This document shows, one piece after another, positions 26,701 through 35,041 of a stretch of 64,000 nt of DNA (within the stretch, counting starts at the first letter, position 1; each line of letters starts with the position of its first letter). The notes under the pieces were generated by a model that did not search any database, was not told the DNA's origin, and worked only from the letters and a program-made list of their open reading frames with translations. The stretch spans positions 93,596 through 157,595 of the forward strand of contig DCEX01000018.1 in the NCBI GenBank assembly GCA_002315015.1, given 5' to 3'. Source of the stretch: Faecalibacterium sp. UBA1819 (GTDB lineage Bacteria > Bacillota > Clostridia > Oscillospirales > Ruminococcaceae). A program made the position numbers and the translations under genes.

Positions 26701-26770
26701 GCTTTTTGCCTTGCAGCCTCGCACATCTTACGAAAAATCTGTACATTTCTTTGTTTTCAGATACGCCCTA
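26701..26770 (-). repeat. Dispersed intergenic repeat, inverted copy
   Basis: On the - strand this starts TAGGGCGTATCTGAAAACAA and agrees with 4259-4291 at 28 of 33 positions. It then carries GGCTGCAAGG (26709-26718), a segment also found at 45456 and 56352. It fills the gap between spoIVFB and the next promoter. Confidence 0.6.
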
Positions 26771-26807
26771 GGGCAATAAACGGTTCACGCAAGAAAAACA
26801 TTTCAAA

Positions 26808-26836
26808 TTGCTTTTTGATGTAAAATCGAGTATAAT
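26808..26836 (+). promoter_or_regulatory. Promoter of the TIGR03960 operon
   Basis: TTGCTT, 17 bp, TATAAT, 80 bases ahead of the start codon. Confidence 0.75.
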
Positions 26837-26916
26837 AATACCACTCATGTGCAAGTGTCAGGGCTATGCCCGCGCTTGCAGCGAAACGCACTGTGACCAA
26901 AAGAAAGGATGTCAGA

Positions 26917-28785
26917 ATGGACGAAGCACTGAAAGCCGCCTTATCCGCTGTGCAAAAGCCCGGACGTTACACCGGCGGTGAGCCGGGATGTGTTTACAAA
27001 GAAAAAGAGCAGCTAAGCTTGCGGTTTGCCTTTTGCTTTCCCGACACTTACGAAGTAGGCATGTCTTTTTTAGGCATGAAGATTCTGTATGAAATTTTGA
27101 ATGCGCGCGAGGACATTTGGTGTGAGCGCTGTTTTATGCCGTGGGTGGACATGCGCCGCGAAATGCAGCAGCGCGGACTGCCCTTGTATGCGCTGGAAAG
27201 CAAAGACCCGCTGAGTGAGTTTGACGTGATCGGCTTCACGCTGCAATACGAGCTGTCTTATACCAATATCCTTGCCATGCTGGATTTGGCGGGGCTGCCC
27301 TTGCTGTGCAGCGAACGCACGGACGACATGCCCATTATTGTGGCGGGTGGGCCGTGTGCCTGCAACTCCGAGCCGCTGACGGATTTTATCGACCTGTTTA
27401 TGCTGGGCGAAGGGGAAATTCAGCTTCCCGCGGTGTGCGACACCATTATTGCCGGGCGCAAAGCGGGCTTGTCAAAACATGAAATCTTGAAAAATTGTGC
27501 CGCCATTCAAGGCGTTTATATCCCGGCTTTGTACGACGTGGAATATCACGAGGATGGGCGCGTGAAAGAAATTCGCGCCAAGGAAGGCGCACCGATGCCC
27601 GTGCGAAAGGCCATCATTGAGGATATGAACACGCAGCCTTTGCCGCAGAATTTTGTGGTGCCGATGATTGGCGCAGTGCATGACCGTGCGCAAATTGAAG
27701 TGCTGCGCGGCTGTGTGCGCGGCTGCCGTTTTTGTCAGGCGGGCTTTTTGTACCGCCCGATGCGCGAGCGCGACGCAGCTTTGCTGAGTACGGCGGGCAA
27801 GGCGCTTTGTGAAAATACGGGCTATGATGAAATTTCCTTAACCAGCCTTTCTACCAGCGACCACAGCGATTTGGAAACGCTGCTCGACGATATGCTCGAC
27901 TGGACGCAGAGCGAGCATGTGAGCATGTCTCTGCCGTCTTTGCGCGTGGACAACTTCTCTCAAAGTTTGGTGGAGAAAATCAGCCGTGTGCGCAAAAGCG
28001 GGCTGACCTTTGCCGCTGAGGCAGGTACGCAGCGTTTGCGCGATGTCATCAACAAAAACGTCACATGGGAAGAAATTGAGCGCACCTGCAAGCTGGCATT
28101 CGGCGCGGGATACACCTCGGTGAAGCTGTACTTTATGATGGGACTGCCCACCGAAACCATGGAGGATATTGAGGGCATTGCCGAAACGGCACAGCGCGTG
28201 GTGGACCTTTACTATGCAAACCCCGACCACCCGAAAGGAAAGGGCGTACAGGTTTCCATCAGCGTGGCGTGCTTTGTGCCGAAGCCGCACACCCCGTTCC
28301 AGTTTGTGCCGCAGGATAAACCCGAGCTTTTGCAGGAAAAGCAGCAGCATCTGCTGCACAGCGTAAAAAGCCGCAAAATCAGCGTGAGCTATCACGACAG
28401 CAAAACCAGCTTTTTGGAAGGTGTGTTTGCCAAAGGCGACCGCCGTTTGGGCAAGGTATTGCTGGAGGCTTACCGCCGCGGCTGTGCCTTTGACGGATGG
28501 GAAGAACACTTCTTGTTCGATACTTGGATGCAGGTGTTTGAGGACTTGGGTGTTGACCCCTCGTTTTATGTACACCGTCCCATCGGCTTGGACGAGGTTA
28601 CGCCGTGGAGCCATATGGATTACGGCATCAGCCACGATTATCTGGTGCGTGAATACAAAAAGGCGCTGGAAGCGAAAACCACCCAGCCGTGCAACCGTGC
28701 CTGTGCGGGGTGCGGCGCGAATCAACTGCTGAAAGGGGGCGTGTGCTTTGATTACAGCAAGAATGTGGTTCACCAAAACGGGTGA
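26917..28785 (+). CDS. TIGR03960 family B12-binding/radical SAM protein
   Basis: A 622-residue protein. The N-terminal cobalamin-binding-like domain (GMSFLGMKILYEILN, IVAGGPCACNSEPL) is followed by a radical-SAM core with the cluster motif CVRGCRFC. A C-terminal domain ends in the cysteine group CNRACAGCG. This is the family paired with DUF2344 proteins throughout Clostridia; the reaction is not established, but the genomic association with ribosomal-protein and RNase genes suggests RNA or ribosome modification. ATG 26917 has AAAGGA upstream; an upstream in-frame start at 26866 lacks a ribosome site. It overlaps the partner gene by 38 bases. Confidence 0.92.
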   Translation: MDEALKAALSAVQKPGRYTGGEPGCVYKEKEQLSLRFAFCFPDTYEVGMSFLGMKILYEILNAREDIWCERCFMPWVDMRREMQQRGLPLYALESKDPLSEFDVIGFTLQYELSYTNILAMLDLAGLPLLCSERTDDMPIIVAGGPCACNSEPLTDFIDLFMLGEGEIQLPAVCDTIIAGRKAGLSKHEILKNCAAIQGVYIPALYDVEYHEDGRVKEIRAKEGAPMPVRKAIIEDMNTQPLPQNFVVPMIGAVHDRAQIEVLRGCVRGCRFCQAGFLYRPMRERDAALLSTAGKALCENTGYDEISLTSLSTSDHSDLETLLDDMLDWTQSEHVSMSLPSLRVDNFSQSLVEKISRVRKSGLTFAAEAGTQRLRDVINKNVTWEEIERTCKLAFGAGYTSVKLYFMMGLPTETMEDIEGIAETAQRVVDLYYANPDHPKGKGVQVSISVACFVPKPHTPFQFVPQDKPELLQEKQQHLLHSVKSRKISVSYHDSKTSFLEGVFAKGDRRLGKVLLEAYRRGCAFDGWEEHFLFDTWMQVFEDLGVDPSFYVHRPIGLDEVTPWSHMDYGISHDYLVREYKKALEAKTTQPCNRACAGCGANQLLKGGVCFDYSKNVVHQNG

Positions 28786-29404
28786 GGCCTCCTATATTTC
28801 CCTGCTGGATTTGCAGCGTGTGATGCAGCGTGCGCTCAAGCGTTCCGGCTTGCCGGTTTGGTACACGCAGGGCTTTAACCCCCATATTTATATGACGTTT
28901 TCTGCGCCGCTTGCCTTGGGGCAGGAGAGCCTGACGGAATCGCTTGACTTCCGCTTGACCGAGGAAGTGGACTGGACGGCAGCGCGTGACACGCTGAACG
29001 GCTGTCTGCCGCGCGGCATTCGTGCAGTGCGCGTAGAAGAAGCCAAAATGGACCCCTGCGAAATTGCGGCGGCTTGTTATGAGCTGAGCGTGGGCAAGGA
29101 GTATGCCGGAAAAGCGCGGGAAGCGTTTGACGCTTACAACGAAGCGCCGCAAGCGATTGTGGTGAAAGAGGGCAAGCGAGGCAAGAAAAAAGAGCTGGAT
29201 TTAAAGCAGTATGCCCCGGCGCTTGACTATAAAAATAAGGATGGCGAGCTGGTAGTTCGTTTAACGCTTCCGGCGGGCAACACGTTTACGGTAAATCCGG
29301 CCATGATTTTGGCTTGGCTTTCCGAGCATCATGGGCTGGAAAGCTACCGCGTGCGGATTTTGCGCACCGGATTGCAGACAGCCGAGGGGAAAGCGTTTGT
29401 GTAA
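28748..29404 (+). CDS. DUF2344 / TIGR03936 family protein
   Basis: A 218-residue partner of the upstream radical-SAM protein. It has the family pattern FTKTGEASYISLLDLQRVMQ and WYTQGFNPHIYMTFSAPLALG. In some lineages the two proteins are fused, supporting a common function. TTG 28748 lies 8 bases after AAAGGGGG and is preferred; ATG 28763 is the alternative. The rng-rplU-rpmA genes that usually follow are absent, and rplS comes next instead. Confidence 0.88.
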   Translation: MITARMWFTKTGEASYISLLDLQRVMQRALKRSGLPVWYTQGFNPHIYMTFSAPLALGQESLTESLDFRLTEEVDWTAARDTLNGCLPRGIRAVRVEEAKMDPCEIAAACYELSVGKEYAGKAREAFDAYNEAPQAIVVKEGKRGKKKELDLKQYAPALDYKNKDGELVVRLTLPAGNTFTVNPAMILAWLSEHHGLESYRVRILRTGLQTAEGKAFV

Positions 29405-29446
29405 ACAGCTGTTTTTTAAGTTTCTTGCTGAAAATGGCGATTGTGC

Positions 29447-29475
29447 TTGCTTTTTTAAGCGGTTTGTGCTATCAT
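29447..29475 (+). promoter_or_regulatory. Promoter of rplS
   Basis: TTGCTT, 17 bp, TATCAT, with a TGC extended -10. About 117 bases of leader precede the rplS start. Confidence 0.65.
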
Positions 29476-29481
29476 ATTACA

Positions 29482-29578
29482 GCGTTATGTTCCGCTGTTC
29501 CATCAGCGGGGTTAATGTCGAACATTAAACAGGCAGTCCTCTGTCGGCGTATGCCGGGTATGAATGTCGCAACACTAT
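29482..29578 (+). promoter_or_regulatory. Structured 5' leader of rplS, candidate L19 leader
   Basis: The long untranslated leader contains CCGCTG/CAGCGG (about 29492-29509) and further short complementary segments such as ATGTCGAACAT. Firmicute rplS mRNAs often carry an autoregulatory L19 leader; I could not match its consensus by eye, so this is a candidate only. Confidence 0.35.
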
Positions 29579-29591
29579 GGAGGAAATGAAA

Positions 29592-29936
29592 ATGGACGCA
29601 ATGAAAGTATTTACCGAAGAGCTTTTGAAAAAAGACGCTCCCCAGTTCAACGTAGGTGACACCGTGCGTGTTTCCGTTCGTATCAAGGAAGGCGAGCGCG
29701 AGCGTATTCAGGCCTTTGAGGGCACTGTCATCGCAAAGAAACACGGCGGCATCGCTGAGACCTTCACGGTTCGCCGCACTTCTTACGGTGTTGGTGTTGA
29801 GCGTGTGTTCCCGGTTCACTCTCCGTTTGTAGAGAAGGTTGAGGTTGTGCGCAAAGGTAAAGTGCGCCGTGCCAAGCTGTTCTACCTGCGTGAGCGCACC
29901 GGCAAGGCTGCAAAGGTTAAAGAAGAACTTCGATAA
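29592..29936 (+). CDS. rplS: Large ribosomal subunit protein bL19
   Basis: A 114-residue ribosomal protein at the 30S-50S interface. Motifs [26 protein letters not shown] and [33 protein letters not shown] (given in part) identify it. ATG 29592 lies 8 bases after GGAGG; ATG 29577 overlaps that site and is rejected. Codon choice is strongly biased, as expected for a highly expressed gene. A terminator follows. Confidence 0.97.
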   Translation: MDAMKVFTEELLKKDAPQFNVGDTVRVSVRIKEGERERIQAFEGTVIAKKHGGIAETFTVRRTSYGVGVERVFPVHSPFVEKVEVVRKGKVRRAKLFYLRERTGKAAKVKEELR

Positions 29937-29941
29937 GCTTC

Positions 29942-29973
29942 AAAAGGGGAGAATGCAAATTCTCCCCTTTTTT
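29942..29973 (+). terminator. Intrinsic terminator after rplS
   Basis: A 13-bp stem AAAAGGGGAGAAT/ATTCTCCCCTTTT with a 4-nt loop, ending in T-rich sequence. Confidence 0.9.
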
Positions 29974-29991
29974 GCCATTTATGGCGAAAAA

Positions 29992-30019
29992 GCAAGGCTT
30001 TTCCGTGGCCAAGCCTTGC
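29992..30019 (+). other. Hairpin between rplS terminator and lepB
   Basis: GCAAGGCTT and AAGCCTTGC form a perfect 9-bp stem with a 10-nt loop, 27 bases before the lepB start and without a T-run. It may be a leader element or mRNA stabiliser. Confidence 0.4.
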
Positions 30020-30046
30020 GTGATATGTCAAAAGGGGGAGAACCAT

Positions 30047-30574
30047 ATGCAGAAAGCATCCCGTGCTGCCACCGAAGTGTTTGAGTGGTATGAGTCGATT
30101 TTGCTGGCGTTTTTGGCCGTGATTCTGATATTTTTTCTGGTGGGGCGCGCTGTCGGCGTTTCGGGAGAATCCATGTATCCGACATTAGACGACGGCAATC
30201 AGCTTTTTGTTCAAACATTAACGTCCAAGCCGACTTACGGCGACATTGTGGTGGCGGACAATTACACCGGTTACGGAGACCCGATTATTAAGCGGTTGAT
30301 TGGAATGCCGGGCGACGTCATCGACCTGGACCCGGTGACTAATCGTGTCATCCGCAATGGGGAAGTGCTGGACGAGCCGTATCTGTCCGTGCCCACTTAC
30401 CCCGAGGATGTGCCGTTCCCCATTACCGTTCCAGAGGGAAAGGTATTTTTGATGGGCGACAATCGGACAAATTCACTCGACAGCCGTTCTTCGCAGGTTG
30501 GCTGTATTGACCAAAGGGCGCTTTTGGGCAAGGTTGTGCTCAGATTTTCGCCGTTTGAAAAAATTGGGGGATAA
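30047..30574 (+). CDS. lepB: Signal peptidase I
   Basis: Membrane serine protease that removes signal peptides. Its 175 residues hold one N-terminal transmembrane helix (about 15-36), the catalytic Ser42 in SGESMYPTL, the general-base Lys82 in IIKRLIGMPGDVI, and the box GDNRTNSLDSR. ATG 30047 follows AAAGGGGGAG; the longer in-frame version from 29972 would start inside the terminator. Only 3 bases separate it from the GTPase gene, so lepB-rbgA-rnhB-yraN form one unit. Confidence 0.95.
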   Translation: MQKASRAATEVFEWYESILLAFLAVILIFFLVGRAVGVSGESMYPTLDDGNQLFVQTLTSKPTYGDIVVADNYTGYGDPIIKRLIGMPGDVIDLDPVTNRVIRNGEVLDEPYLSVPTYPEDVPFPITVPEGKVFLMGDNRTNSLDSRSSQVGCIDQRALLGKVVLRFSPFEKIGG

Positions 30575-30577
30575 ATC

Positions 30578-31480
30578 ATGAGCGAAAATATCAACCATCG
30601 GCAAATTCATTGGTTCCCGGGCCATATGATGAAAACGCTGCGCGTGATGGAAGCGAGCATCCGGCAGGTAGACGTAGTGCTGGAACTGCTCGACGCGCGC
30701 ATTCCGCACAGCAGCATGAACCCGGAAATTGAGCGCATTGCAGCGGCAAAGCCTCGGCTGTATCTGCTCAATAAGGCGGACTTGGCCGACCCGAATATCA
30801 CGGCGGCATGGGTGCGCTATTTGAAAAGTCTCGGCTGCGGCTGTGTGGCAATTACGTCCAAGAACCGAAGCGGCATTGCCGCCATCAAAAAAGCCATTGA
30901 TACAGAGCTGGACGAGCTGCTCTCCCGCCGTGCCGACCGGGGAATGCTGGGGGCTAAGATCCGCATTATGGTAACGGGCATTCCCAACGTGGGAAAATCG
31001 ACATTCATCAACGCCTTTACCGGTTCCAACCGCGTACAGGCCGCTGACCGCCCCGGTGTAACGCGCGGCAAGCAATGGGTGAATGCGGGCGAATATGAGT
31101 TGCTGGATATGCCCGGCGTGCTTTGGAAAAAGTTCGAGTCGGACGATGTGGCGTCTAATTTGGCGTTTATCGGTTCCATCAAAGATGACATTCTGGACGT
31201 GGAGGAAATTGCCACGCGCTTGCTTGGGCAGCTGCAAAACACCTGCCCCGACCGCTTGGAAGAACGCTATCGCTTGTCAAAGGAAGATTTGTCGCTCGAT
31301 GCCTACGACCTTTTGGAATGCATTGGCCGCAAGCGCGGCATGATGATGAGCGGCGGCGTGGTGAACACTGAGCGTGCAGCGCAGATGCTGGTAGATGAAT
31401 TCCGCGCCAGCAAGCTGGGCAGAATGTCGCTGGAAAAACCTCCGAGAGCCGAAAAAGGGGAGGAAACGCAGAGTGAATGA
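30578..31480 (+). CDS. rbgA: Ribosome biogenesis GTPase YlqF/RbgA
   Basis: A 300-residue, circularly permuted GTPase needed for late 50S assembly. G4 (LLNKADLAD) comes before G1 ([14 protein letters not shown]), G2-like TRGKQW and G3 (DMPGV). The N-terminal [12 protein letters not shown] is the RbgA signature. The C-terminal ANTAR-like helical domain is present. Neighbours lepB, rnhB and yraN match the Bacillus order around ylqF-rnhB. Confidence 0.95.
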   Translation: MSENINHRQIHWFPGHMMKTLRVMEASIRQVDVVLELLDARIPHSSMNPEIERIAAAKPRLYLLNKADLADPNITAAWVRYLKSLGCGCVAITSKNRSGIAAIKKAIDTELDELLSRRADRGMLGAKIRIMVTGIPNVGKSTFINAFTGSNRVQAADRPGVTRGKQWVNAGEYELLDMPGVLWKKFESDDVASNLAFIGSIKDDILDVEEIATRLLGQLQNTCPDRLEERYRLSKEDLSLDAYDLLECIGRKRGMMMSGGVVNTERAAQMLVDEFRASKLGRMSLEKPPRAEKGEETQSE

Positions 31481-32075
31481 GCTGTATGAGTTTGACGCAG
31501 AGATGCGCAGCCAACATGGTATGATTGCCGGCGTAGACGAAGCAGGGCGAGGGCCTTTGTGCGGGCCGGTGTGTGTGGCCGCCGTCATCTTAAATCCCGA
31601 CTGTCTGCCCGAAGGGCTGAATGATTCCAAAAAGCTTTCGGAAAAAAAGCGCGAAGCACTGTTTGATGAAATTTGTCAAAAGGCGCTGGCCTACCACATT
31701 GTGATGGTTGGGCCCGAAGCGATTGACGAAAAAAATATCTTGGGTGCAACGATGTTTGGAATGCAGCAGGCGGTGGAAGGCTTGCAGCAAAAGCCCCAGT
31801 ATGTACTGATTGACGGCAACCGCTGCCCCCAGCTGGATATCCCGTGTGAAGCCGTGGTAAAAGGCGACGCCAAATCGGCCAGCGTTGCGGCAGCTTCGGT
31901 TTTAGCGAAAGTGTCGCGTGACCGTCTGATGATGGAACTGGCGAAAGAGTATCCCCAGTACGCACTGGAAAAGCATAAGGGCTATCCGACGAAGCTGCAC
32001 TATGAGCGGTTGGATCAGTACGGCGTTGCGCCTATTTACCGCAAAAGCTTTTTGAAAAAGCGCGGGTATGTTTGA
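31473..32075 (+). CDS. rnhB: Ribonuclease HII
   Basis: Cleaves RNA in RNA-DNA hybrids, including single ribonucleotides in DNA. A protein of 200 residues with the acidic catalytic motifs [14 protein letters not shown] and LIDGNRCP, plus [20 protein letters not shown] and [13 protein letters not shown] 31473 lies 9 bases after GGGGAGG and overlaps the rbgA end by 8 bases. The TGA shares one base with the yraN ATG. Confidence 0.96.
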   Translation: MNELYEFDAEMRSQHGMIAGVDEAGRGPLCGPVCVAAVILNPDCLPEGLNDSKKLSEKKREALFDEICQKALAYHIVMVGPEAIDEKNILGATMFGMQQAVEGLQQKPQYVLIDGNRCPQLDIPCEAVVKGDAKSASVAAASVLAKVSRDRLMMELAKEYPQYALEKHKGYPTKLHYERLDQYGVAPIYRKSFLKKRGYV

Positions 32076-32431
32076 TGGATGCGCGTACACTGGGAGCCTA
32101 CGGGGAAAGCTTGGCGGCGGCGTATTACCGCAAGCAGGGCTTTGAGATTATAACAGCCAATTACCGCACTCGAATGGGCGAAGTGGATTTAATTGTTTCC
32201 AACGGAAAGCTGCTTATTTTTGTGGAAGTAAAAGCGAGAAGCCGCGGTGCGTTGGCGCCGGGCCGCTGTGCGGTGACAAAGTCGAAGCAGCGGCGTGTGA
32301 TTGCAGCGGCCAAAGCATATTTGGCAAGTCACCCCGAGTGGGACTGCGCCATGCGTTTTGATGTTTACGAGGTGACGCAGTGCGGCATGGATTACGAAGA
32401 AATTTGCATTGAGAATGCCTTTATGGTATAG
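32075..32431 (+). CDS. yraN: YraN family (UPF0102) nuclease-fold protein
   Basis: A 118-residue protein with the restriction-endonuclease-like core GEVDLIV...LLIFVEVKARS, the D-ExK arrangement of the family, and the N-terminal GAYGESLAAAYYRKQGFEI. It regularly follows rnhB. Cellular role not settled; a nuclease on DNA or RNA intermediates is plausible. ATG overlaps the rnhB stop (TGATG). Confidence 0.9.
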   Translation: MDARTLGAYGESLAAAYYRKQGFEIITANYRTRMGEVDLIVSNGKLLIFVEVKARSRGALAPGRCAVTKSKQRRVIAAAKAYLASHPEWDCAMRFDVYEVTQCGMDYEEICIENAFMV

Positions 32432-32489
32432 TGAAGGGGATCCGAAGCCGTGATAGGGCTTTGGTGTGGATTATGAGGGAAAGTAAACA

Positions 32490-32525
32490 GGCCTTGGCAA
32501 GCCGGTAACGCTTGCGGACAAGGCC
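32490..32525 (+). promoter_or_regulatory. Hairpin in the thrC leader
   Basis: GGCCTTG/CAAGGCC encloses CAAGC/GCTTG with small bulges and a 7-nt loop, 29 bases before thrC. It lacks a T-run. It could be the 3' part of an attenuator or a leader RNA; no T-box or riboswitch consensus was recognised. Confidence 0.4.
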
Positions 32526-32554
32526 GCCACACAAAACGAGGGGAGTGCAAAACA

Positions 32555-33997
32555 ATGGAATATCGCAGCACACGAGGAAACGACCAAAAGGTAAGCGCCG
32601 CAAAAGCCATTACAACAGGGCTTGCGCCGGACGGCGGCCTTTATGTGCCGTGCGCGTTTCCGAAAATGCAGGCCGATTTGTCCGGCCTGACGTATGAGCA
32701 GACAGCCGTAGAGGTGTTAAAGCTGTTTTTAACCGATTATACGCCCGAGTTTTTGCAAAGCGCCGCTGAAAAAGCATACCGCTCTTTTGGCGACGGCGCG
32801 GGCAAAACGGTGTCTGTGCCGGGTCACGGCGTGTTTTTGGAGCTGTGGCATGGCCCGACTTGTGCATTTAAAGATTACGCTTTGCAGTTGATGCCGCATC
32901 TGCTGGTAGAAGGGAAAAAGCTGCTGGATGACAAGCGCTTAACGCATATTTTGGTGGCGACCTCGGGCGATACGGGAAAAGCAGCGCTGGCCGGTTATGC
33001 CGGTTTGGACGGTATTCGCATTTCCGTGTTTTATCCGCAGGACGGCACCAGCCGCATCCAAGAGCTGCAAATGGTCACACAAACGGGAGAAAATGTGGCC
33101 GTCTATGCCGTAAAGGGCAATTTCGACGATGCACAAAGCGGCGTGAAACGTGCCTTTGGCGACAAGGAGCTGGCACAGGAGCTGGCAGAAAAAGGGGCGT
33201 ACCTGTCGAGCGCAAACTCCATTAACTGGGGTCGACTGGCGCCGCAGATTGTTTACTATTTTTACTGCTATGAGCAGCTTGTTGCACAAGGCACTGTGAC
33301 ACGCGGCCAAGCCGTTGATTTTTGTGTTCCCACGGGAAACTTTGGCGATATTCTTGCCGGATGGTATGCAAAGCAGATGGGCCTTCCCGTCGGGCGCTTG
33401 ATTTGCGCTTCCAACGAGAACGATGTGCTGACGGAGTTTTTGTCCACAGGTGTGTATAATGCCCGCCGCCCGTTTTATAAAACGGAAAGCCCGTCGATGG
33501 ATATTTTGGTTTCGTCCAATTTGGAGCGCCTTCTGTATCATGTCACCGGTGACGCTGCACAGGTAAAAGAGTGGATGGACACCCTTTCCCGCGAAGGACG
33601 CTATGAAGTGAGCGAGGCCGTGCTGCAAGAGATTCAAAAGACTTTTGCCTGTGCAAGTGTGGATGCTGCCGGCGCGGCAGAGGAGATTGCAAGCCTTTAC
33701 AAGGAAAGCGGCTATTTGATGGACCCGCACACCGCTGTGGCTTACGCAGCAGCAAAAGAGCAGGCAAAGGAGAATGTGTGTGTGGTGCTTTCCACGGCAA
33801 GCCCCTATAAATTCCCGGGTAGTGTACTGAAGGCGGTGGGGCAGCCTGTGCCGCAAGACGAGTTTGAGGCGCTGAAAGAGCTGGAACAGTTCAGCAAGCT
33901 GCCCGCACCTGAAGCTTTGAAAAACCTGCAAACCATGCCGGTTCGCTTTACACAAACCATTGAAAAAGAGCAAATTTTGGATGTGGCACGCGGCTGA
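32555..33997 (+). CDS. thrC: Threonine synthase
   Basis: PLP enzyme that converts O-phosphohomoserine to threonine. A protein of 480 residues. The N-terminal EYRSTRGN pattern is followed by the PLP-binding Lys106 in CAFKDYALQL and the phosphate-binding stretch VATSGDTGKAALAG. The length and motifs place it in the longer, plant/fungal-like class of threonine synthases. Ribosome site GAGGGGAG ahead of ATG. No other threonine genes are adjacent. Confidence 0.95.
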   Translation: MEYRSTRGNDQKVSAAKAITTGLAPDGGLYVPCAFPKMQADLSGLTYEQTAVEVLKLFLTDYTPEFLQSAAEKAYRSFGDGAGKTVSVPGHGVFLELWHGPTCAFKDYALQLMPHLLVEGKKLLDDKRLTHILVATSGDTGKAALAGYAGLDGIRISVFYPQDGTSRIQELQMVTQTGENVAVYAVKGNFDDAQSGVKRAFGDKELAQELAEKGAYLSSANSINWGRLAPQIVYYFYCYEQLVAQGTVTRGQAVDFCVPTGNFGDILAGWYAKQMGLPVGRLICASNENDVLTEFLSTGVYNARRPFYKTESPSMDILVSSNLERLLYHVTGDAAQVKEWMDTLSREGRYEVSEAVLQEIQKTFACASVDAAGAAEEIASLYKESGYLMDPHTAVAYAAAKEQAKENVCVVLSTASPYKFPGSVLKAVGQPVPQDEFEALKELEQFSKLPAPEALKNLQTMPVRFTQTIEKEQILDVARG

Positions 33998-34018
33998 GCA
34001 GGAGCCGAACATGAAAAT

Positions 34019-34059
34019 AAAAAGCCCCCGCGCTTTTTTGAAAAGCGCAGGGGTGCTTT
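34019..34059. terminator. Bidirectional terminator between thrC and the DUF1540 gene
   Basis: AAAGC, CCC and GCGCTTTT pair in order with AAAAGCGC, GGGG and GCTTT around a TTG-containing loop, with small interruptions. It serves the two convergent genes. Confidence 0.75.
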
Positions 34060-34068
34060 GAGCGCGGT

Positions 34069-34230
34069 TTAAGCGCGCTGGTAAGTGTCGCACATGGTTT
34101 CTTCTCCCAGAATATCCATGCGGTTTTTTACTTTAATGCTGTTGGCTGTGCAGCAGCAGTGGCCGTCGTTGTGGACGCAGGTTTCTACCTCACAGCTGAT
34201 ACCATTCAATTTCTTTGTTTCGTTTTGCAT
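34069..34230 (-). CDS. DUF1540 domain small cysteine-rich protein
   Basis: A 53-residue protein read from ATG 34230, 9 bases after AAAGGAGG. Pattern LNGISCEVETCVHNDGHCCCTANSI (shown in part) with six cysteines matches DUF1540: C-x4-C-x7-C...CTA-x-I-x-V, then TMCDTY. Such proteins are small, widespread in spore-forming Firmicutes, and thought to bind metal through the cysteines; function unknown. It is divergent from the metallophosphoesterase gene at 34293. It was first considered as a SCIFF-type ribosomal peptide precursor but lacks that pattern. Confidence 0.85.
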   Translation of the reverse strand: MQNETKKLNGISCEVETCVHNDGHCCCTANSIKVKNRMDILGEETMCDTYQRA

Positions 34231-34292
34231 GTTTTAACGCCTCCTTTGCCTTTATTTTGCGTGCACAACGGCAAAAATATGCAGGGGGTTTT

Positions 34293-34970
34293 ATGGCAAT
34301 TTTTGTAATTGGTGATTTGCACCTTTCGATGGATGGCAAAAAGAGCATGGAGGTGTTCCCCGGCTGGGAGCATTACATGCAGCGCTTGGAAGAAAACTGG
34401 CGCGCCGCCGTGAAGCCGGAGGATGTCGTTGTTTTGCTGGGGGATACCTCGTGGGCGATGTCCTTGCAGGAAACGGTGCAGGATTTTGCGTTTTTGCATA
34501 CGCTTCCCGGAAAAAAAGTACTCATTAAAGGCAACCACGACTACTGGTGGACAACGATGGCAAAAATGGAGCGTTTTTTTGCCGAGCAGGGCTGGGACGA
34601 CTTTATGTTCCTGCACAACAATTGTGTGATGCACGATGGCCTTGCTCTCTGCGGTACGAGAAGCTGGATGTTTGACGCGGCGGCTATGCAGGACGAAAAA
34701 GTAATGGCAAGAGAATGCGGCCGTCTGCGCATGTCGCTGCAAGCGGCGGGAGACGCCGAAAAAGTGGTGTTTTTGCACTACCCGCCTATCTACCCAAACG
34801 CCAACGCACAAGAGGTGGTAAGCATCCTGCACGAGTTCGATGTGAAGCGCTGTTTTTACGGCCATTTGCACGGCGGTTCGATCCGATATGCGGTGCAGGG
34901 ATGCGTCGATGGGGTGGAATATCGCCTTGTAAGCGCCGATTCTTTAAGATTTTGTCCTGTAAAAATTTGA
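34293..34970 (+). CDS. Calcineurin-like metallophosphoesterase
   Basis: A 225-residue protein with the full set of dinuclear metal ligands in order: GDLHLS, GDTSWAM, KGNHDYWW, FLHYPP, and GHLHGG. It is cytoplasmic, with no signal peptide. The substrate cannot be deduced; related proteins hydrolyse nucleotides or phosphodiesters. ATG 34293 follows AGGGGG; the upstream in-frame start at 34215 would run through the promoter region of the DUF1540 gene. Confidence 0.87.
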   Translation: MAIFVIGDLHLSMDGKKSMEVFPGWEHYMQRLEENWRAAVKPEDVVVLLGDTSWAMSLQETVQDFAFLHTLPGKKVLIKGNHDYWWTTMAKMERFFAEQGWDDFMFLHNNCVMHDGLALCGTRSWMFDAAAMQDEKVMARECGRLRMSLQAAGDAEKVVFLHYPPIYPNANAQEVVSILHEFDVKRCFYGHLHGGSIRYAVQGCVDGVEYRLVSADSLRFCPVKI

Positions 34971-34997
34971 TTTATAGTAGCAATCTTCAAAAGTTTG

Positions 34998-35006
34998 TGC
35001 TATAAT
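34998..35006 (+). promoter_or_regulatory. Extended -10 promoter of tig
   Basis: TGCTATAAT, an ideal TGn-extended -10 box without a good -35, 36 bases upstream of the tig start codon. Confidence 0.7.
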
Positions 35007-35041
35007 GTCTCAATGTAAGTTTCAATATTGGAGGAAAAACC

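Noticed and set aside
32939..34093. Long - strand frame (about 384 codons) over thrC
   Set aside because: Shadow of thrC; no ribosome site and no recognisable domain.
34069..34230. SCIFF-type ribosomally made thioether peptide precursor
   Set aside because: It is small and cysteine-rich, but the pattern is that of DUF1540, and no radical-SAM maturase is adjacent.
34967..34972. TTGATT as -35 of the tig promoter
   Set aside because: It lies 28 bp from the TATAAT box, too far; the extended -10 explains the promoter better.
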